From Burkholderiales bacterium (GTDB taxonomy: Bacteria; Pseudomonadota; Gammaproteobacteria; Burkholderiales; Eutrophovitaceae), in NCBI GenBank assembly GCA_035560005.1, contig DATMAN010000071.1, positions 1-64,000 of the forward strand: a DNA stretch of 64,000 nt. The letters are read 5' to 3'. A model generated the notes under the pieces. That model ran no database searches, was not told where the DNA came from, and saw only the letters and a program-made list of their open reading frames with translations. Made by a program: the position numbers and the translations under genes. This document shows, piece after piece, positions 29,897-39,753 of this stretch (positions are counted from its first letter, which is position 1; every line of letters begins with the position of its first letter).

Positions 29897-31200
29897 GTTG
29901 CACTTCCCATCAGATCGTCAAAGTCTATCGTCTTGTCGACGACTTGCGCTTGCCCCAGCACCCACTGGACGACGTTGTCCTCCAGCACCATGGACTCGAT
30001 CTCCCGAATCCGGTCCGGCTGCTGATAGTACCAGCGCACCACCTCTTCGGGCTTCTCGTAGCTCTTGGCCAGCTCCTCGATCACCGCCCTCACCTGCTCC
30101 GGTCGCGCCTCCAGCTTGTGCGAACGCACCAGTTCGGCGACGATCAGCCCGAGTTGCACCCTGCGCCTGCCCTCGGCTTCGAAGGCTTCTCGGGGCAACG
30201 GCACCTGTTCGGGCTTCAGACCGCGCGCCTGCAAATCCCGGCGCATGCCATGCATCAGCCGCTCGATCTCCAGGTCCACCAGCGCCCTGGGTAGTTCCAC
30301 CCGCACGTTCTCGACCAGGGATTTCATCACCTGGTCCTTGAGCCGCGCGGAGGTGCGCCGCTTGACCTCGCGCTCCAGATTGGCCTTCACCTCCTCGCGC
30401 ATCTTCGCGAGATCCCCGCTTTCGATTCCGAGGGCCCGCGCGAAAGCGGCGTCCAAGGCCGGCATCCTCGCGGCGCTCACTTCCGTGACCTTGACCTCGA
30501 AGCGCGCGGTCTTGCCCGCTGCTTCCTTGCGGTGGTAGTCGTCGGGAAAGCGCAGCTCGAAGCTCGTCGACTCGCCCGCCCGCAGTCCGATGACGTTTCT
30601 CTCGAAATCGGGCAGCAGACGACCTTCGCCGAGCACGGCGTACTGATCCTGCGCGCTGCCGCCTTCGAAGGGCGCTCCGTCGATCGTCCCCTGATAATCC
30701 ATCCGGATCCGGTCACCGCTGGCGGCGGCGGCGTCGGTCGGCTCGTACACGGTGCGCTGCTTGCGCAGGATCTCGATCGTCTTGTCGATCTGCGCCTCGC
30801 CGATGGACACGACCGGACGCTCGATCGTCAGGCTGCCCAGGTTGCCCACGACGACTTCCGGGTAGACCTCAAAGGTCGCCGTATACTCGACCTTGCCGGC
30901 CGTCCCGTCCGCAGACTTCAGCTCGATGCGGGGGAACCCCGCCACGCGCAGCTTGTTCTCGCGGACCGCTTCGCCGAAAGTCTTCTGCACCGCATCGCCG
31001 AGCACCTCCTGCCGCACCTGCCCGCCGAACTGCTGCTCGACGATGCGCAGCGGCACTTTGCCCGGACGGAAGCCATGGACCTTCACGGTTCTGGCGAGTT
31101 GCTTGAGACGGGATTCGACCTCGGCGTTGACCTCCGCGAGCGGGAAGGTCACTGACAGGCGTCGCTCGAGCGGGCTCAGCGTTTCGAGGCTAGCTTGCAT
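29893..31200 (-). CDS. tig: Trigger factor (ribosome-associated chaperone and prolyl isomerase)
   Basis: 435-residue chaperone that meets nascent chains at the ribosome exit. The ribosome-binding loop lies in '[20 protein letters not shown]' (GFRxGxxP signature). The FKBP-like domain at about 155-240 includes '[20 protein letters not shown]' and '[20 protein letters not shown]'. The C-terminal helical arms follow. An AGGG ribosome site precedes the ATG. It opens the tig-clpP-clpX-lon run. A tRNA-Leu gene lies just upstream on the same strand, with an odd inverted tRNA-like fragment between them. Confidence 0.96.
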   Translation of the reverse strand: MQASLETLSPLERRLSVTFPLAEVNAEVESRLKQLARTVKVHGFRPGKVPLRIVEQQFGGQVRQEVLGDAVQKTFGEAVRENKLRVAGFPRIELKSADGTAGKVEYTATFEVYPEVVVGNLGSLTIERPVVSIGEAQIDKTIEILRKQRTVYEPTDAAAASGDRIRMDYQGTIDGAPFEGGSAQDQYAVLGEGRLLPDFERNVIGLRAGESTSFELRFPDDYHRKEAAGKTARFEVKVTEVSAARMPALDAAFARALGIESGDLAKMREEVKANLEREVKRRTSARLKDQVMKSLVENVRVELPRALVDLEIERLMHGMRRDLQARGLKPEQVPLPREAFEAEGRRRVQLGLIVAELVRSHKLEARPEQVRAVIEELAKSYEKPEEVVRWYYQQPDRIREIESMVLEDNVVQWVLGQAQVVDKTIDFDDLMGSAT

Positions 31201-31225
31201 TTACCCTGGCTTCTCTGGTGATATT

Positions 31226-31248
31226 GTGGCGAAATTGGCAGTCGCGCC
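31226..31248 (+). repeat. tRNA-Leu D-arm-like fragment, inverted relative to tRNA-Leu
   Basis: Plus-strand bases 31226-31248 match bases 7-29 of the neighbouring minus-strand tRNA-Leu at 19 of 23 positions (GTGGCG.AATTGG.AG.CGC.CC). No cloverleaf can be built around it, so it is a fragment and not a gene. It sits between tRNA-Leu and tig, in opposite orientation to the tRNA. Confidence 0.5.
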
Positions 31249-31262
31249 CGCAGTCGCGGCTC

Positions 31263-31347
<85 letters not shown>

Positions 31348-31356
31348 GACGAACGC

Positions 31357-31369
31357 ATTTTAATATAAT
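31357..31369. promoter_or_regulatory. Divergent -10 boxes for tRNA-Leu (minus) and hpnC (plus)
   Basis: Minus strand: TAAAAT at 31357-31362, nine bases before the tRNA-Leu 5' end. Plus strand: a perfect TATAAT at 31364-31369, 84 bases before the hpnC ATG. The two boxes are one base apart and point away from each other, so the polymerases would compete. Good -35 boxes are not evident on either side. Confidence 0.5.
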
Positions 31370-31453
31370 CGCCCCCCGCGCCGCCACCCGAGCGCGCTGC
31401 CGCGAGCCGCATCCCTCGCCGTTTTCTCCACCTTCGACTCGCACCCGGCGACC

Positions 31454-32260
31454 ATGGGCATCCGACATTACGAGAATTTTCCGGTCGCCTCCCTGCTGCT
31501 GCCCGGACGGCTGCGTCGACCGGTAGAAACCATCTACGCCTTCGCGCGCAGCGCGGACGACTTCGCTGACGAGGGCGGCTGGACCGACGCGCAACGCCTC
31601 GCGTGGCTCGACCAGTACGCCGCCGAGTTGGACCGGCTTCAGTCGGGCGCAGCGCCCGGATCACCGCTGTTCGAGGCGCTCGCTGCGGTGGTTGCCCGTT
31701 ACGCGCTGCCCCTGCAGCCGTTTCGCGACCTGTTATCGGCCTTTGCGCAGGACGTGACCAAGAAGCGCTATGCCAGTTTCGCAGAGCTCGCCGACTACTG
31801 CCGGCGATCGGCCAATCCGATCGGACGCTTGTTGCTGCATCTGTTCGGCTGCGCCGACGCGGACAACATCGCCAATTCGGACCGGATCTGTACCGCGTTG
31901 CAGCTGATCAACTTTCTGCAGGATGTTCCAGTCGATTTCGCCAAGGGCCGCATCTACCTGCCCCTCGACGAGCTGCATCGCTTTGGCGTGTCCGAGGATC
32001 AGATCGCGCGTGGCGATACTGGCGGCGCATGGCGCGACCTCATGGCCTATCAGGCCAAGCGCGCGCGAGCCCTCCTCGATCGGGGCGCCGCGCTCGGCCG
32101 AGCGCTGCCCGGCAGAGTCGGCCTGGAGCTGCGCATGATCGTCATGGGCGGTCGCCGCATCCTGGACAAGCTGCAGGCGGCCGATGGCGACGTGTTCCGG
32201 CGACGGCCGGTGCTCACGGCCCCGGACTGGGCATACATGTTCTGGCGCGCGCTGACATGA
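31454..32260 (+). CDS. hpnC: Presqualene-pathway synthase HpnC
   Basis: 268-residue member of the squalene/phytoene synthase family. It has the first Asp-rich motif 'RSADDFADEG' and the second 'QDVPVDFAKGRIYLP', which bind diphosphate through magnesium. In the three-enzyme bacterial route HpnD makes presqualene diphosphate from two farnesyl diphosphates, HpnC converts it to hydroxysqualene, and HpnE reduces this to squalene. The C-D-E order and the ATGA overlap with hpnD support the assignment. The product is the precursor of hopanoids; no squalene-hopene cyclase is in the window. Confidence 0.9.
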   Translation: MGIRHYENFPVASLLLPGRLRRPVETIYAFARSADDFADEGGWTDAQRLAWLDQYAAELDRLQSGAAPGSPLFEALAAVVARYALPLQPFRDLLSAFAQDVTKKRYASFAELADYCRRSANPIGRLLLHLFGCADADNIANSDRICTALQLINFLQDVPVDFAKGRIYLPLDELHRFGVSEDQIARGDTGGAWRDLMAYQAKRARALLDRGAALGRALPGRVGLELRMIVMGGRRILDKLQAADGDVFRRRPVLTAPDWAYMFWRALT

Positions 32261-33090
32261 CACCGGACGAGTATTGCCAGCAACGCGCGGCCGGCAGCGG
32301 ATCCAGTTTCTACTACAGCTTCCTCTTCCTGCCGCCGGAGCAAAGGCGCGCCATTACCGCCCTGTACGCCTTTTGCCGCGAGGTCGACGACGTCGTCGAC
32401 GACTGCAGCGATCCCGGCGTGGCGCGAATGAAGCTCGCCTGGTGGCGCACCGAGATCGCAGCGAGCTTCGCCGGTGACCCGCAGCACCCCGTGGCACGGG
32501 CCCTCGCCCGGGTGGTCAAGCAATACCATCTCCCGCAGGACTATTTCCACGACATCATCGATGGAATGGAAATGGACCTGGAACGCAACCGCTATGCGAG
32601 CTTCGAAGCCCTGGACGGTTATTGCTACAAGGTGGCCGGGGTGGTCGGGCTGATGGCCGCAGAGGTTTTCGGCTATCGAAGCGCCTCGACTCTCGATTAC
32701 GCCAGGACGCTGGGCACCGCGTTTCAGCTGACCAACATCATCCGCGATGTCGGCGAGGACGCCCGCCGCGACCGCATCTACCTGCCCACCGAGGATCTCG
32801 ACCGCTTCGGCGTCGCCGCGACGGACGTCCTGTCCTTGCGCGAAACCGATGCGTTCCGCGCCCTGATCGCCTTCGAGATCCGGCGCGCAAGGGCCCATTA
32901 CGAACGGGCCTTGGCTCTGCTCGCGCCTCAAGACCGCCGCAGCCAGCGCGCCGGACTGGTCATGGCCGCGATCTACCGCACGCTCCTCGACGAGATCGAG
33001 GCCGACGGCTGTCGCGTGCTGTCCACGCGCGTGAGCCTCACGCCGTTGCGAAAGCTCTGGATTGCCTGGAGAACATGGCTGACCGCGTAG
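32257..33090 (+). CDS. hpnD: Presqualene diphosphate synthase HpnD
   Basis: 277-residue paralogue of HpnC. The first Asp-rich motif is 'FCREVDDVVDDCSDPG' and the second 'NIIRDVGEDARRDRIYLP', both complete. HpnD condenses two farnesyl diphosphates to presqualene diphosphate. 'GSSFYYSFLFLPPEQRRAI' is the typical N-terminal stretch. The start overlaps the hpnC stop by four bases, and hpnE follows after 19 bases. Confidence 0.91.
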   Translation: MTPDEYCQQRAAGSGSSFYYSFLFLPPEQRRAITALYAFCREVDDVVDDCSDPGVARMKLAWWRTEIAASFAGDPQHPVARALARVVKQYHLPQDYFHDIIDGMEMDLERNRYASFEALDGYCYKVAGVVGLMAAEVFGYRSASTLDYARTLGTAFQLTNIIRDVGEDARRDRIYLPTEDLDRFGVAATDVLSLRETDAFRALIAFEIRRARAHYERALALLAPQDRRSQRAGLVMAAIYRTLLDEIEADGCRVLSTRVSLTPLRKLWIAWRTWLTA

Positions 33091-33109
33091 GTCTGGCGAG
33101 GCGCGGGGT

Positions 33110-34414
33110 ATGAGACAAGAGCGCGCGCGCGTTGCCGTCATCGGCGGCGGATGGGCCGGCATGGCAAGCGCCGCAGAGCTGGCCGCCGCGGGAATCCGAG
33201 TCGTGGTGTTCGAAGCCGCCAAGGTGCTGGGCGGACGAGCTCGCCGAGTCGAGATCGATGGGGTTCGGCTCGACAACGGCCTGCATGTGCTGCTCGGCGC
33301 ATACCGCGAGACCTTGCGCCTGATCGAGCAAGTGCGTCCGGCGAACGAAACGGCGGGACTGCGCCGCCTTCCGCTGACGCTGCGAATCGAGCCCGGGCTT
33401 CGCCTGCGCGCGGCGCCCCTTCCCGCGCCCTTGCATATGGTGGCCGCCTTGTGTCTGGCGAACGGGTTGTCTGCCGGCGAGAAAATTCGAGCCGCGCGCT
33501 TCATCCTCGCCCACAAGCGCTGCCGGTTCCGCTGCGATCCGGCGCACACGGTCGAGGCGCTGCTGGCCGCACACCGGCAGACCGGCAAACCGGCGCAGTT
33601 GCTGTGGGGCCCGCTGTGCGTCGCGGCGCTCAACACCCGCCCGGCTGAGGCGTCCGCGCAGGTGTTCCTCAATGTGCTGCGCGACTCGCTCGGCGCCGGC
33701 CGCTGCGCAGCCGACTTGTTGCTGCCCGAGACCGATTTTTCCAGCCTGTTTCCCGAGCGGGCGCGGGCGTTTGTCGAGCGGCGAGGCGGAGGAATACGTC
33801 TGGGCGTGACGGTAAAATCGCTCGGCGTCGAAGACGGCGGGTTTCGGGTCAACGAAGAGCGCGGTTTTACCCACACGATCGTTGCGGTCCACCCGCACCG
33901 GCTCGAAGCCTTGGCGAGCGGTGTCGCGGCACTGAGCAGCGCGGTCGATCAGGTGCGCCGCTATCAGTACCGGCCGATTTACTCCGTATACCTGCAGTAT
34001 CCCGAACCGCTGCGGCTTCCGGCGCCGATGGTCGGCCTGGCCGGGGGATTGGCCCAGTGGGTATTCGATCGCGGCGCACTCTGCGGGCAAGCGGGGTTGA
34101 TCGGGGCAGTCATCAGCGCGGACGGACCGCACGAAGCGCTGGCGCACGAAATACTGGCCCAGCGGGTGCACGGCGAACTCCTCGCCCGCTGGCCGGCTCT
34201 TCCTGCACCGCGCTGGCACCGGGTGATCGCGGAGAAACGGGCGACGTTCGCCTGCGTGCCCGGCCTGCCGCGCCCGCTCAACCGCACTGCGATGCCGCGG
34301 CTCTATCTCGCGGGCGATTACACCGACTCGGAACATCCCGCTACGCTGGAAACGGCGGTGCGCAGCGGCGTGGCCGCTGCCCGGCTTGTGCTCGAGGATC
34401 TCGGAATGCGTTGA
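33110..34414 (+). CDS. hpnE: Hydroxysqualene dehydroxylase HpnE
   Basis: 434-residue FAD-dependent amine-oxidase/desaturase-like protein. The dinucleotide-binding N-terminus is 'VAVIGGGWAGMASAAELA' with the acidic 'VVVFEAAKVLGGRARR' strand, and the C-terminal FAD motif is 'LYLAGDYTDSEHPATLETA'. HpnE reductively removes the hydroxyl group to yield squalene. It ends the hpnCDE operon. The following reductase gene starts 17 bases later on the same strand and may be co-transcribed. Confidence 0.9.
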   Translation: MRQERARVAVIGGGWAGMASAAELAAAGIRVVVFEAAKVLGGRARRVEIDGVRLDNGLHVLLGAYRETLRLIEQVRPANETAGLRRLPLTLRIEPGLRLRAAPLPAPLHMVAALCLANGLSAGEKIRAARFILAHKRCRFRCDPAHTVEALLAAHRQTGKPAQLLWGPLCVAALNTRPAEASAQVFLNVLRDSLGAGRCAADLLLPETDFSSLFPERARAFVERRGGGIRLGVTVKSLGVEDGGFRVNEERGFTHTIVAVHPHRLEALASGVAALSSAVDQVRRYQYRPIYSVYLQYPEPLRLPAPMVGLAGGLAQWVFDRGALCGQAGLIGAVISADGPHEALAHEILAQRVHGELLARWPALPAPRWHRVIAEKRATFACVPGLPRPLNRTAMPRLYLAGDYTDSEHPATLETAVRSGVAAARLVLEDLGMR

Positions 34415-34430
34415 CCAGCCGAACACGAGG

Positions 34431-35183
34431 ATGAAGGAACTGCTGAATTATCAGCCGCGGCCGGATCTGCTCTGCGGTCGCGTGATCCTGGTCACGGGCT
34501 CCTCGCGCGGCCTGGGCAAGGCGTGCGCGCTGGCCTTCGCGGCCCACGGGGCCACGGTCGTGCTGCACGGGCGACACGCCAAGACCCTTGATGCGGTGTA
34601 CGACGAAATCACCTCCAAGGCGTTTCCCGAGCCGGCCTCGATCCCGCTCGACCTGGAGAAGGCGGGGACGCGCGAATACGAGCAGCTCGCCTACGCGATC
34701 GAAACTCAGCTCGGGCGCCTCGACGGCATCGTCCACAATGCGTCGCGCTTCGACAAGTTGTCGGCGCTTGAACACCAGACGGCCGAAGAATGGCGCCTCT
34801 CGCTGGAAGTGAATCTGATCGCCCCGTTCGCGCTCACGCGAGCGTGTGCGCGGCTGCTGCGCGCCGCGCCGGATGCCTCGGTAATTTACGTTTCCGAGAC
34901 GCATGCCGCGACGAGCCCCGCCTACTGGGGCATTTACGCGGTTTCGAAGGCGGGCCTGGAAGCGCTGTGCCGGATCCAGGCCGACGAGTGGTCGCGTTTG
35001 CCGCATCTGCGTGCCAACGTGATCGTTCCGGGTCCCGTGGCCTCCCCGCTGCGCGCGAAAACGCACCCTGGCGAGACGTCCGCCGAGCTGCCCTCGCCGC
35101 AACGGCTGATGCCCCTGTACTTGTACCTGATGGGACCGGACAGCGTCGGCGTGAGCGGGCGGGTGTTCCGGGCTCAGGACTGA
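34431..35183 (+). CDS. Short-chain dehydrogenase/reductase, YciK-like
   Basis: 250-residue SDR. The cofactor motif is 'ILVTGSSRGLGKACALAF', the conserved Asn is in 'GIVHNASRFD', and the catalytic Tyr-Lys is in 'YWGIYAVSKAGLEAL'. The opening 'LNYQPRPDLLCGRVILVTG' resembles YciK-type oxidoreductases. The ATG at 34431, behind a CGAGG site, is preferred over an upstream one that overlaps hpnE. Substrate unknown; co-orientation with hpnE may hint at lipid metabolism. It overlaps the opposing thioesterase gene by ten bases at the 3' end. Confidence 0.8.
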   Translation: MKELLNYQPRPDLLCGRVILVTGSSRGLGKACALAFAAHGATVVLHGRHAKTLDAVYDEITSKAFPEPASIPLDLEKAGTREYEQLAYAIETQLGRLDGIVHNASRFDKLSALEHQTAEEWRLSLEVNLIAPFALTRACARLLRAAPDASVIYVSETHAATSPAYWGIYAVSKAGLEALCRIQADEWSRLPHLRANVIVPGPVASPLRAKTHPGETSAELPSPQRLMPLYLYLMGPDSVGVSGRVFRAQD

Positions 35184-35584
35184 AGCCGTTCGCGCAGCCA
35201 GTCCGGCAACGGGCGCGAGCGCCCTTCGGCGATGTCGATCCAGACCATGGCCGCTTCGCACTCCGCGAAGCGCTCGGCCGGATTGTCCGCGCGCGACAGC
35301 TCATGCCACATCGCGAAACTGCTGCGGCCGGGTCGCCCCACATAAGTGGCCAGCTCGAACTCCACCGGATAGACGGCCGGCTTGAGATAGCGGCAGGAAA
35401 TGCTGCCGAGGATCGGCCCTTCCGAGCCCGGTCGATAGACGATCTGCAGGCTGTCGAACCAGGAGATGCGCGCCTGCTCGAAGTAGCGGAAGTAGGCGAC
35501 GTTGTTCATGTGGCCCAGCGCGTCCATCTCTCCCCAGCGCATGGCCATGCGGTCGGTGCGCACCAGCTTGCGTTGTCGTTGCAC
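35174..35584 (-). CDS. Acyl-CoA thioesterase, 4-hydroxybenzoyl-CoA thioesterase (YbgC-like) family
   Basis: 136-residue single hotdog domain. The active-site region 'RWGEMDALGHMNNVAYFRYF' carries the catalytic Asp-x3-Gly-His-x-Asn pattern of this family. 'SISCRYLKPAVYPVEFELAT' is the second conserved strand. It hydrolyses acyl-CoAs; the chain length cannot be told. It is divergent from the ETF-QO gene across 73 bases, and convergent with the SDR. Confidence 0.86.
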   Translation of the reverse strand: MQRQRKLVRTDRMAMRWGEMDALGHMNNVAYFRYFEQARISWFDSLQIVYRPGSEGPILGSISCRYLKPAVYPVEFELATYVGRPGRSSFAMWHELSRADNPAERFAECEAAMVWIDIAEGRSRPLPDWLRERLQS

Positions 35585-35657
35585 GCTCGGTCGTGCTCCG
35601 CGGGTTATGATTCCCGGCGAATTCTAAACGCTCACGGGCTTTCGGGAGGAGAGGCGA

Positions 35658-37331
35658 TTGGCTGAACGCGAATCCATGCAATACGACGTGGTGATCGTCG
35701 GCGGCGGGCCGGCCGGGCTGTCCGCGGCGATCCGGCTCAAGCAGTTGGCCGCCGAGCGTTCGACGCAGCTCAACGTCTGCGTGCTGGAAAAGGGTTCCGA
35801 GATCGGGGCGCACATCCTGTCGGGCGCGGTCATGGATCCGCGCGCGCTCAGCGAACTGATTCCCGACTGGCAGCGACTCGACGCGCCGCTCAACACGCCG
35901 GTCACCGAAGACCGTTTTCTGTTTCTGTCACGAAACCGGGCCATCCGTACGCCGAACTGGCTGCTGCCCGCGTGCTTCAAGAACCACGGCAACTACGTCG
36001 TGAGCCTGGGCAACGTCTGCCGCTGGCTGGGTCAACGGGCCGAAGCGCTCGGCGTGGACATCTTCCCGGGTTTTGCCGCCGCCGAAGTGCTTTATGCGCC
36101 GGACGGGTCGGTCAAGGGCGTGGCAACCGGTGATGTCGGGATCGATCGCGCCGGCCGGAAGACGCAAGCCTACCAGCCGGGCATGGAGCTGCACGGCAAG
36201 TACACCTTCTTCGCGGAGGGCTGCCGAGGTCATCTGGGCAAGCAGCTGGAGGAGAAGTTCGACCTGCGGCGCGGCGCCGATCCTCAGGTCTACGGCATCG
36301 GAATCAAGGAGCTGTGGGAGATCGATCCGGCGAAGCATCAGCCGGGGCTCGTCATCCACACGGCGGGCTGGCCGCTCGAACCGGACACCTACGGCGGATC
36401 ATTCCTCTACCACCTGGAAAAGAACCAGGTGGCGGTGGGCTTCGTGGTCGGGCTCGGCTACTCCAATCCTTACCTCTCGCCGTATGAGGAATTCCAGCGC
36501 TACAAAACCCACCCCGCGATCCGCCGCTTTCTCGAAGGCGGACGGCGCCTGTGCTACGGGGCGCGCGCGCTCACGGCAGGCGGCTTGCAGGCGTTGCCCA
36601 GGCTGACCTTTCCCGGCGGTGTGCTGATCGGGGACGACGCCGGGTTCCTGAATGCAGCCCGCATCAAGGGCAGTCATTGCGCGATCAAGTCGGGGATGCT
36701 GGCCGCCGAGGCGGCCTTTGGCGCCCTGCTCGCCGGACGCTCCGGCGACGAGTTGACCGCCTACCCCGAGGCCTTCCGCCGTTCCTGGTTGTACGAAGAG
36801 CTGTTTCGGGCGCGCAACTTCAAGCCGTGGATGTCGAAGGGACTCCATCTGGGAACGCTGATGGTCGGCATCGACCAACTGCTGTTCGGCGGCAAGGCGC
36901 CCTGGACCCTGCACCATCGACACGCCGATCACGAGACGTTGAAGAGAAAATCCGAGGCGAAGCCCATCGAGTACCCGAAGCCGGACGGCGTGCTGACTTT
37001 CGACCGGCTGTCCTCGGTGTTCATCTCCAACACCAACCACAACGAGGACCAGCCGATACACCTGCGGCTCAAGGACCCCGGTGTCGCGATCCGCGTCAAC
37101 CTGGCGCTGTACGACGGACCGGAAAGCCGCTATTGCCCTGCCGGTGTCTACGAGTACGTCGATGATCCCGCAACGAGCCGTGAGGGGCTCGGCGGCCGGC
37201 CGGCCAAGCGCCTGCAGATCAACGCGCAGAACTGCGTGCACTGCAAGACCTGCGACATCAAGGATCCGGCCCAGAATATCGTGTGGGTCACGCCGGAAGG
37301 CGGCGGCGGGCCCAACTATCCGAACATGTAG
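35658..37331 (+). CDS. Electron transfer flavoprotein-ubiquinone oxidoreductase
   Basis: 557-residue membrane-associated flavoprotein that passes electrons from ETF to ubiquinone. FAD motif 'VVIVGGGPAGLSAAIRL', ubiquinone-site region in the middle, and a C-terminal 4Fe-4S cluster with 'CVHCKTCDIKDP' plus an upstream Cys in 'YCPAGVYEY'. The start is TTG at 35658 behind a GGAGGAGAGG site; an ATG at 35676 is possible but lacks a ribosome site. A TATGAT box lies at 35606-35611. Its partners EtfAB are at 56225-57900. This completes the respiratory link for the beta-oxidation block. Confidence 0.95.
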   Translation: MAERESMQYDVVIVGGGPAGLSAAIRLKQLAAERSTQLNVCVLEKGSEIGAHILSGAVMDPRALSELIPDWQRLDAPLNTPVTEDRFLFLSRNRAIRTPNWLLPACFKNHGNYVVSLGNVCRWLGQRAEALGVDIFPGFAAAEVLYAPDGSVKGVATGDVGIDRAGRKTQAYQPGMELHGKYTFFAEGCRGHLGKQLEEKFDLRRGADPQVYGIGIKELWEIDPAKHQPGLVIHTAGWPLEPDTYGGSFLYHLEKNQVAVGFVVGLGYSNPYLSPYEEFQRYKTHPAIRRFLEGGRRLCYGARALTAGGLQALPRLTFPGGVLIGDDAGFLNAARIKGSHCAIKSGMLAAEAAFGALLAGRSGDELTAYPEAFRRSWLYEELFRARNFKPWMSKGLHLGTLMVGIDQLLFGGKAPWTLHHRHADHETLKRKSEAKPIEYPKPDGVLTFDRLSSVFISNTNHNEDQPIHLRLKDPGVAIRVNLALYDGPESRYCPAGVYEYVDDPATSREGLGGRPAKRLQINAQNCVHCKTCDIKDPAQNIVWVTPEGGGGPNYPNM

Positions 37332-37409
37332 ATGCCAGGATGAAGGCGGACGGTAGCGGCCCGCATCGCAAAGCCGACGCCGCCCCGATAGGCCGGTCTG
37401 CTCGCGCCT

Positions 37410-38171
37410 TCAACCCTGTCTTCTGCGCAAGGCTTCCATCATCGGGCCCAGGATATCCATCGGCACCGGGAATACGATGGTGGAACTCTTGTCGCCCGCC
37501 ACGCTGGTCAGCGTCTGCAGATAGCGCAGTTGCATCGCCTCGGGCTGGGCGGCCAGCGTGCGCGCCGCCTGCAGCAGCTTCTCGGAAGCCTGAAGCTCGC
37601 CCTCGGCATGAATGACCTTGGCGCGCCGCTCGCGCTCGGCCTCGGCCTGCCGGGCGATGGCGCGCACCATGGTCTCGTTCAGGTCGACGTGCTTGATCTC
37701 GACGTTGGAGACCTTGATGCCCCAGGCATCGGTCTGCACGTCGAGCGCGTTCTGGATGTCGAGATTGAGCTTCTCGCGTTCCGCGAGCATCTCGTCGAGC
37801 TCATGCTTGCCGAGCACCGCACGCAAGGTGGTCTGCGCGAGCTGACTGGTGGCTACCAGGTAGTTCTCGACCTGGATGATCGCCTTCTGCGGATCGACCA
37901 CGCGGAAATAGACGACCGCGTTCACCTTCACCGACACGTTGTCGCGCGAGATCACGTCCTGGCTGGGCACGTCCATCGTGACGGTACGCAGATCCACGCG
38001 CACCATCTGCTGGATGCCGGGAATGACGAAGATCAGGCCCGGCCCTTTCACCGCCCAGAAGCGCCCGAGCTGGAACACCACGCCGCGTTCGTATTCGCGC
38101 AGCACCCGCAGGGAATAAGCCGCGATCACCACGACGAGGGTGATCACGGTCATCCAGAAGTAAGTCGTCAT
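37410..38171 (-). CDS. Slipin (SPFH/band 7) membrane protein
   Basis: 253 residues: one N-terminal membrane hairpin ('[16 protein letters not shown]'), then the SPFH domain ('[20 protein letters not shown]', '[20 protein letters not shown]') and a C-terminal coiled coil rich in Ala, Glu and Arg. Slipins form oligomeric membrane scaffolds. Its start overlaps the stop of the NfeD-type protease gene by four bases; slipin and long NfeD are a conserved functional pair in which the protease is thought to cleave the slipin tail. The family is clear, the physiological role is not. Confidence 0.9.
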   Translation of the reverse strand: MTTYFWMTVITLVVVIAAYSLRVLREYERGVVFQLGRFWAVKGPGLIFVIPGIQQMVRVDLRTVTMDVPSQDVISRDNVSVKVNAVVYFRVVDPQKAIIQVENYLVATSQLAQTTLRAVLGKHELDEMLAEREKLNLDIQNALDVQTDAWGIKVSNVEIKHVDLNETMVRAIARQAEAERERRAKVIHAEGELQASEKLLQAARTLAAQPEAMQLRYLQTLTSVAGDKSSTIVFPVPMDILGPMMEALRRRQG

Positions 38172-39541
38172 CGTTGTTCTCCTTTGGCTTGTTCGTCGAC
38201 CACGCCCACTTCGAGTTCGAGGCCCTTGACTGCGGTGACCCTGACGGTCTGGCCGCGTTTCACCGGAACCCGAGACCGCACTCGCCAGTTTTCGCTGTGG
38301 ATGCGCGCCCAGCCGGTGGAATCGAAGTCCTCGAGCGCTTCACCGAGGCTGCCGACCAGCTCTTCCGAGCCGGACACCACCGGGCGCTTGCGCGACTGCA
38401 GCGCCATGCGGATCACGAGAAAGACGAACAGCACGGTGACCGAAGCCACCCCGCCGATCACGCCCCACGGAATCGAGAACTCCGGCATTTCCGTATCCAT
38501 CAGCATGACCGAGCCGACCACGAACGCGATGGCGCCGCCGATACCCAGGGCGCCGTAGGCCGGCACGAACAGCTCCGCGACGATGAACGCGATCCCGAGC
38601 AGCACCAGGGCCACCCCAGCATAATTGACCGGCAGCAACTGGAAGGCGTACAGCGCGAGCAGCAGGCAGATCGCCCCCACTACGCCCGGCAGAATCATGC
38701 CGGGATTGTAGAACTCGAAGATCAGCCCGTAGATCCCGATCAGCATCAGGATATAGGCCACGCTCGGGTTGGTGATCGTAGCCAGGAAGCGGTTGCGCCA
38801 GTCGGGCTGCACCTCGACGGTCTCGGCGTTGGCGGTTGCCAGCGTGACCGACCCGCGCTCCAGCGCGATCTTGCGGCCGTCCACCTTCTTGAGAAGGTCC
38901 GCCACGTCCGTGGCGACGAGATCGATCACCTTGATGCGCACGGCCTCCTCGGCGGGCAGGCTTACCGCTTCACGCACCGCCTTCTCGGCCCACTCGGCGT
39001 TGCGGCCGCGCAGCTGCGCCAGACCGCGGATATAGGCCGCCGCGTCGGACACCTGCTTGCGCGTGGCGGATTCGGCGGGCGATCGGGTCTGCTCCTCGCG
39101 CGCCTCCTTGTCCTTCTTGTCACGCTCCCCGCGTTGCGGCTGCCGGCCGGGATCGCCTTCGGGTCCCATGATCGGAATGGGCGTGGCCGCGCCCAGATTG
39201 GTGGCCGGCGCCATCGCCGCGATGTGGCTGGCGTAGAGGATGTAGGTGCCTGCGCTCGCCGCGCGCGCGCCGCTCGGATGCACGTAGGTCGCCACCGGCA
39301 CGCGCGAGGCCAGGATGTCCTTGATGATGTCCCGCATGGCGCTGTCGAGCCCGCCCGGCGTATCCATCTTCAGCACCACGAGCTGGGCGCCGCGCTTCTG
39401 CGCCCGTTCCAGCCCGCGGCCGATGTAATCGGCCGTGGCCGGTCCGATCGCGCCGTCGACCGTGAGGACGACGACCGGCCCATCGGCCGCCAGCGCGCTC
39501 CGAATCAGGAGAATCAACCACAGCAGGCGCAAGACACGCAT
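38168..39541 (-). CDS. Long NfeD protein: ClpP-like membrane serine protease with OB-fold domain
   Basis: 457 residues. A signal peptide ('[16 protein letters not shown]') leads to a ClpP-class protease domain with catalytic Ser in '[16 protein letters not shown]' and the probable Lys in '[17 protein letters not shown]', a Ser-Lys dyad as in archaeal 1510-N. About four membrane segments follow (~235-375), then the soluble C-terminal OB-fold ('[18 protein letters not shown]', '[18 protein letters not shown]'). A charged Arg/Glu/Lys insert at ~130-155 sits in the protease domain. It is coupled to the slipin gene (ATGA). Confidence 0.9.
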   Translation of the reverse strand: MRVLRLLWLILLIRSALAADGPVVVLTVDGAIGPATADYIGRGLERAQKRGAQLVVLKMDTPGGLDSAMRDIIKDILASRVPVATYVHPSGARAASAGTYILYASHIAAMAPATNLGAATPIPIMGPEGDPGRQPQRGERDKKDKEAREEQTRSPAESATRKQVSDAAAYIRGLAQLRGRNAEWAEKAVREAVSLPAEEAVRIKVIDLVATDVADLLKKVDGRKIALERGSVTLATANAETVEVQPDWRNRFLATITNPSVAYILMLIGIYGLIFEFYNPGMILPGVVGAICLLLALYAFQLLPVNYAGVALVLLGIAFIVAELFVPAYGALGIGGAIAFVVGSVMLMDTEMPEFSIPWGVIGGVASVTVLFVFLVIRMALQSRKRPVVSGSEELVGSLGEALEDFDSTGWARIHSENWRVRSRVPVKRGQTVRVTAVKGLELEVGVVDEQAKGEQR

Positions 39542-39598
39542 TTCGTGCCCTCAGGAGTTCAGGTCATGGCGCAAGCTGCTGTACGCGGGACTGCGTGC

Positions 39599-39626
39599 GG
39601 CTCGATCAGGAAACCCCGATCGAGCC
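39599..39626 (-). terminator. Hairpin between the enolase-superfamily gene and nfeD
   Basis: GGCTCGATC (39599-39607) and GATCGAGCC (39618-39626) pair perfectly around ten bases. It lies downstream of the minus-strand gene ending at 39754 and just upstream of nfeD. No T-run follows, so termination is only possible. Confidence 0.3.
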
Positions 39627-39753
39627 ATCGACATCGAGCGTCCGACCGTGCTCCGACAAGGACATCATACAGCGGCGGGTCCTGCCGTTTTCGGGTTCGT
39701 AATCTCGCACGGGCCACCATTCGGCGGCGTCCTGTCTCGGACCCTACGGGATG

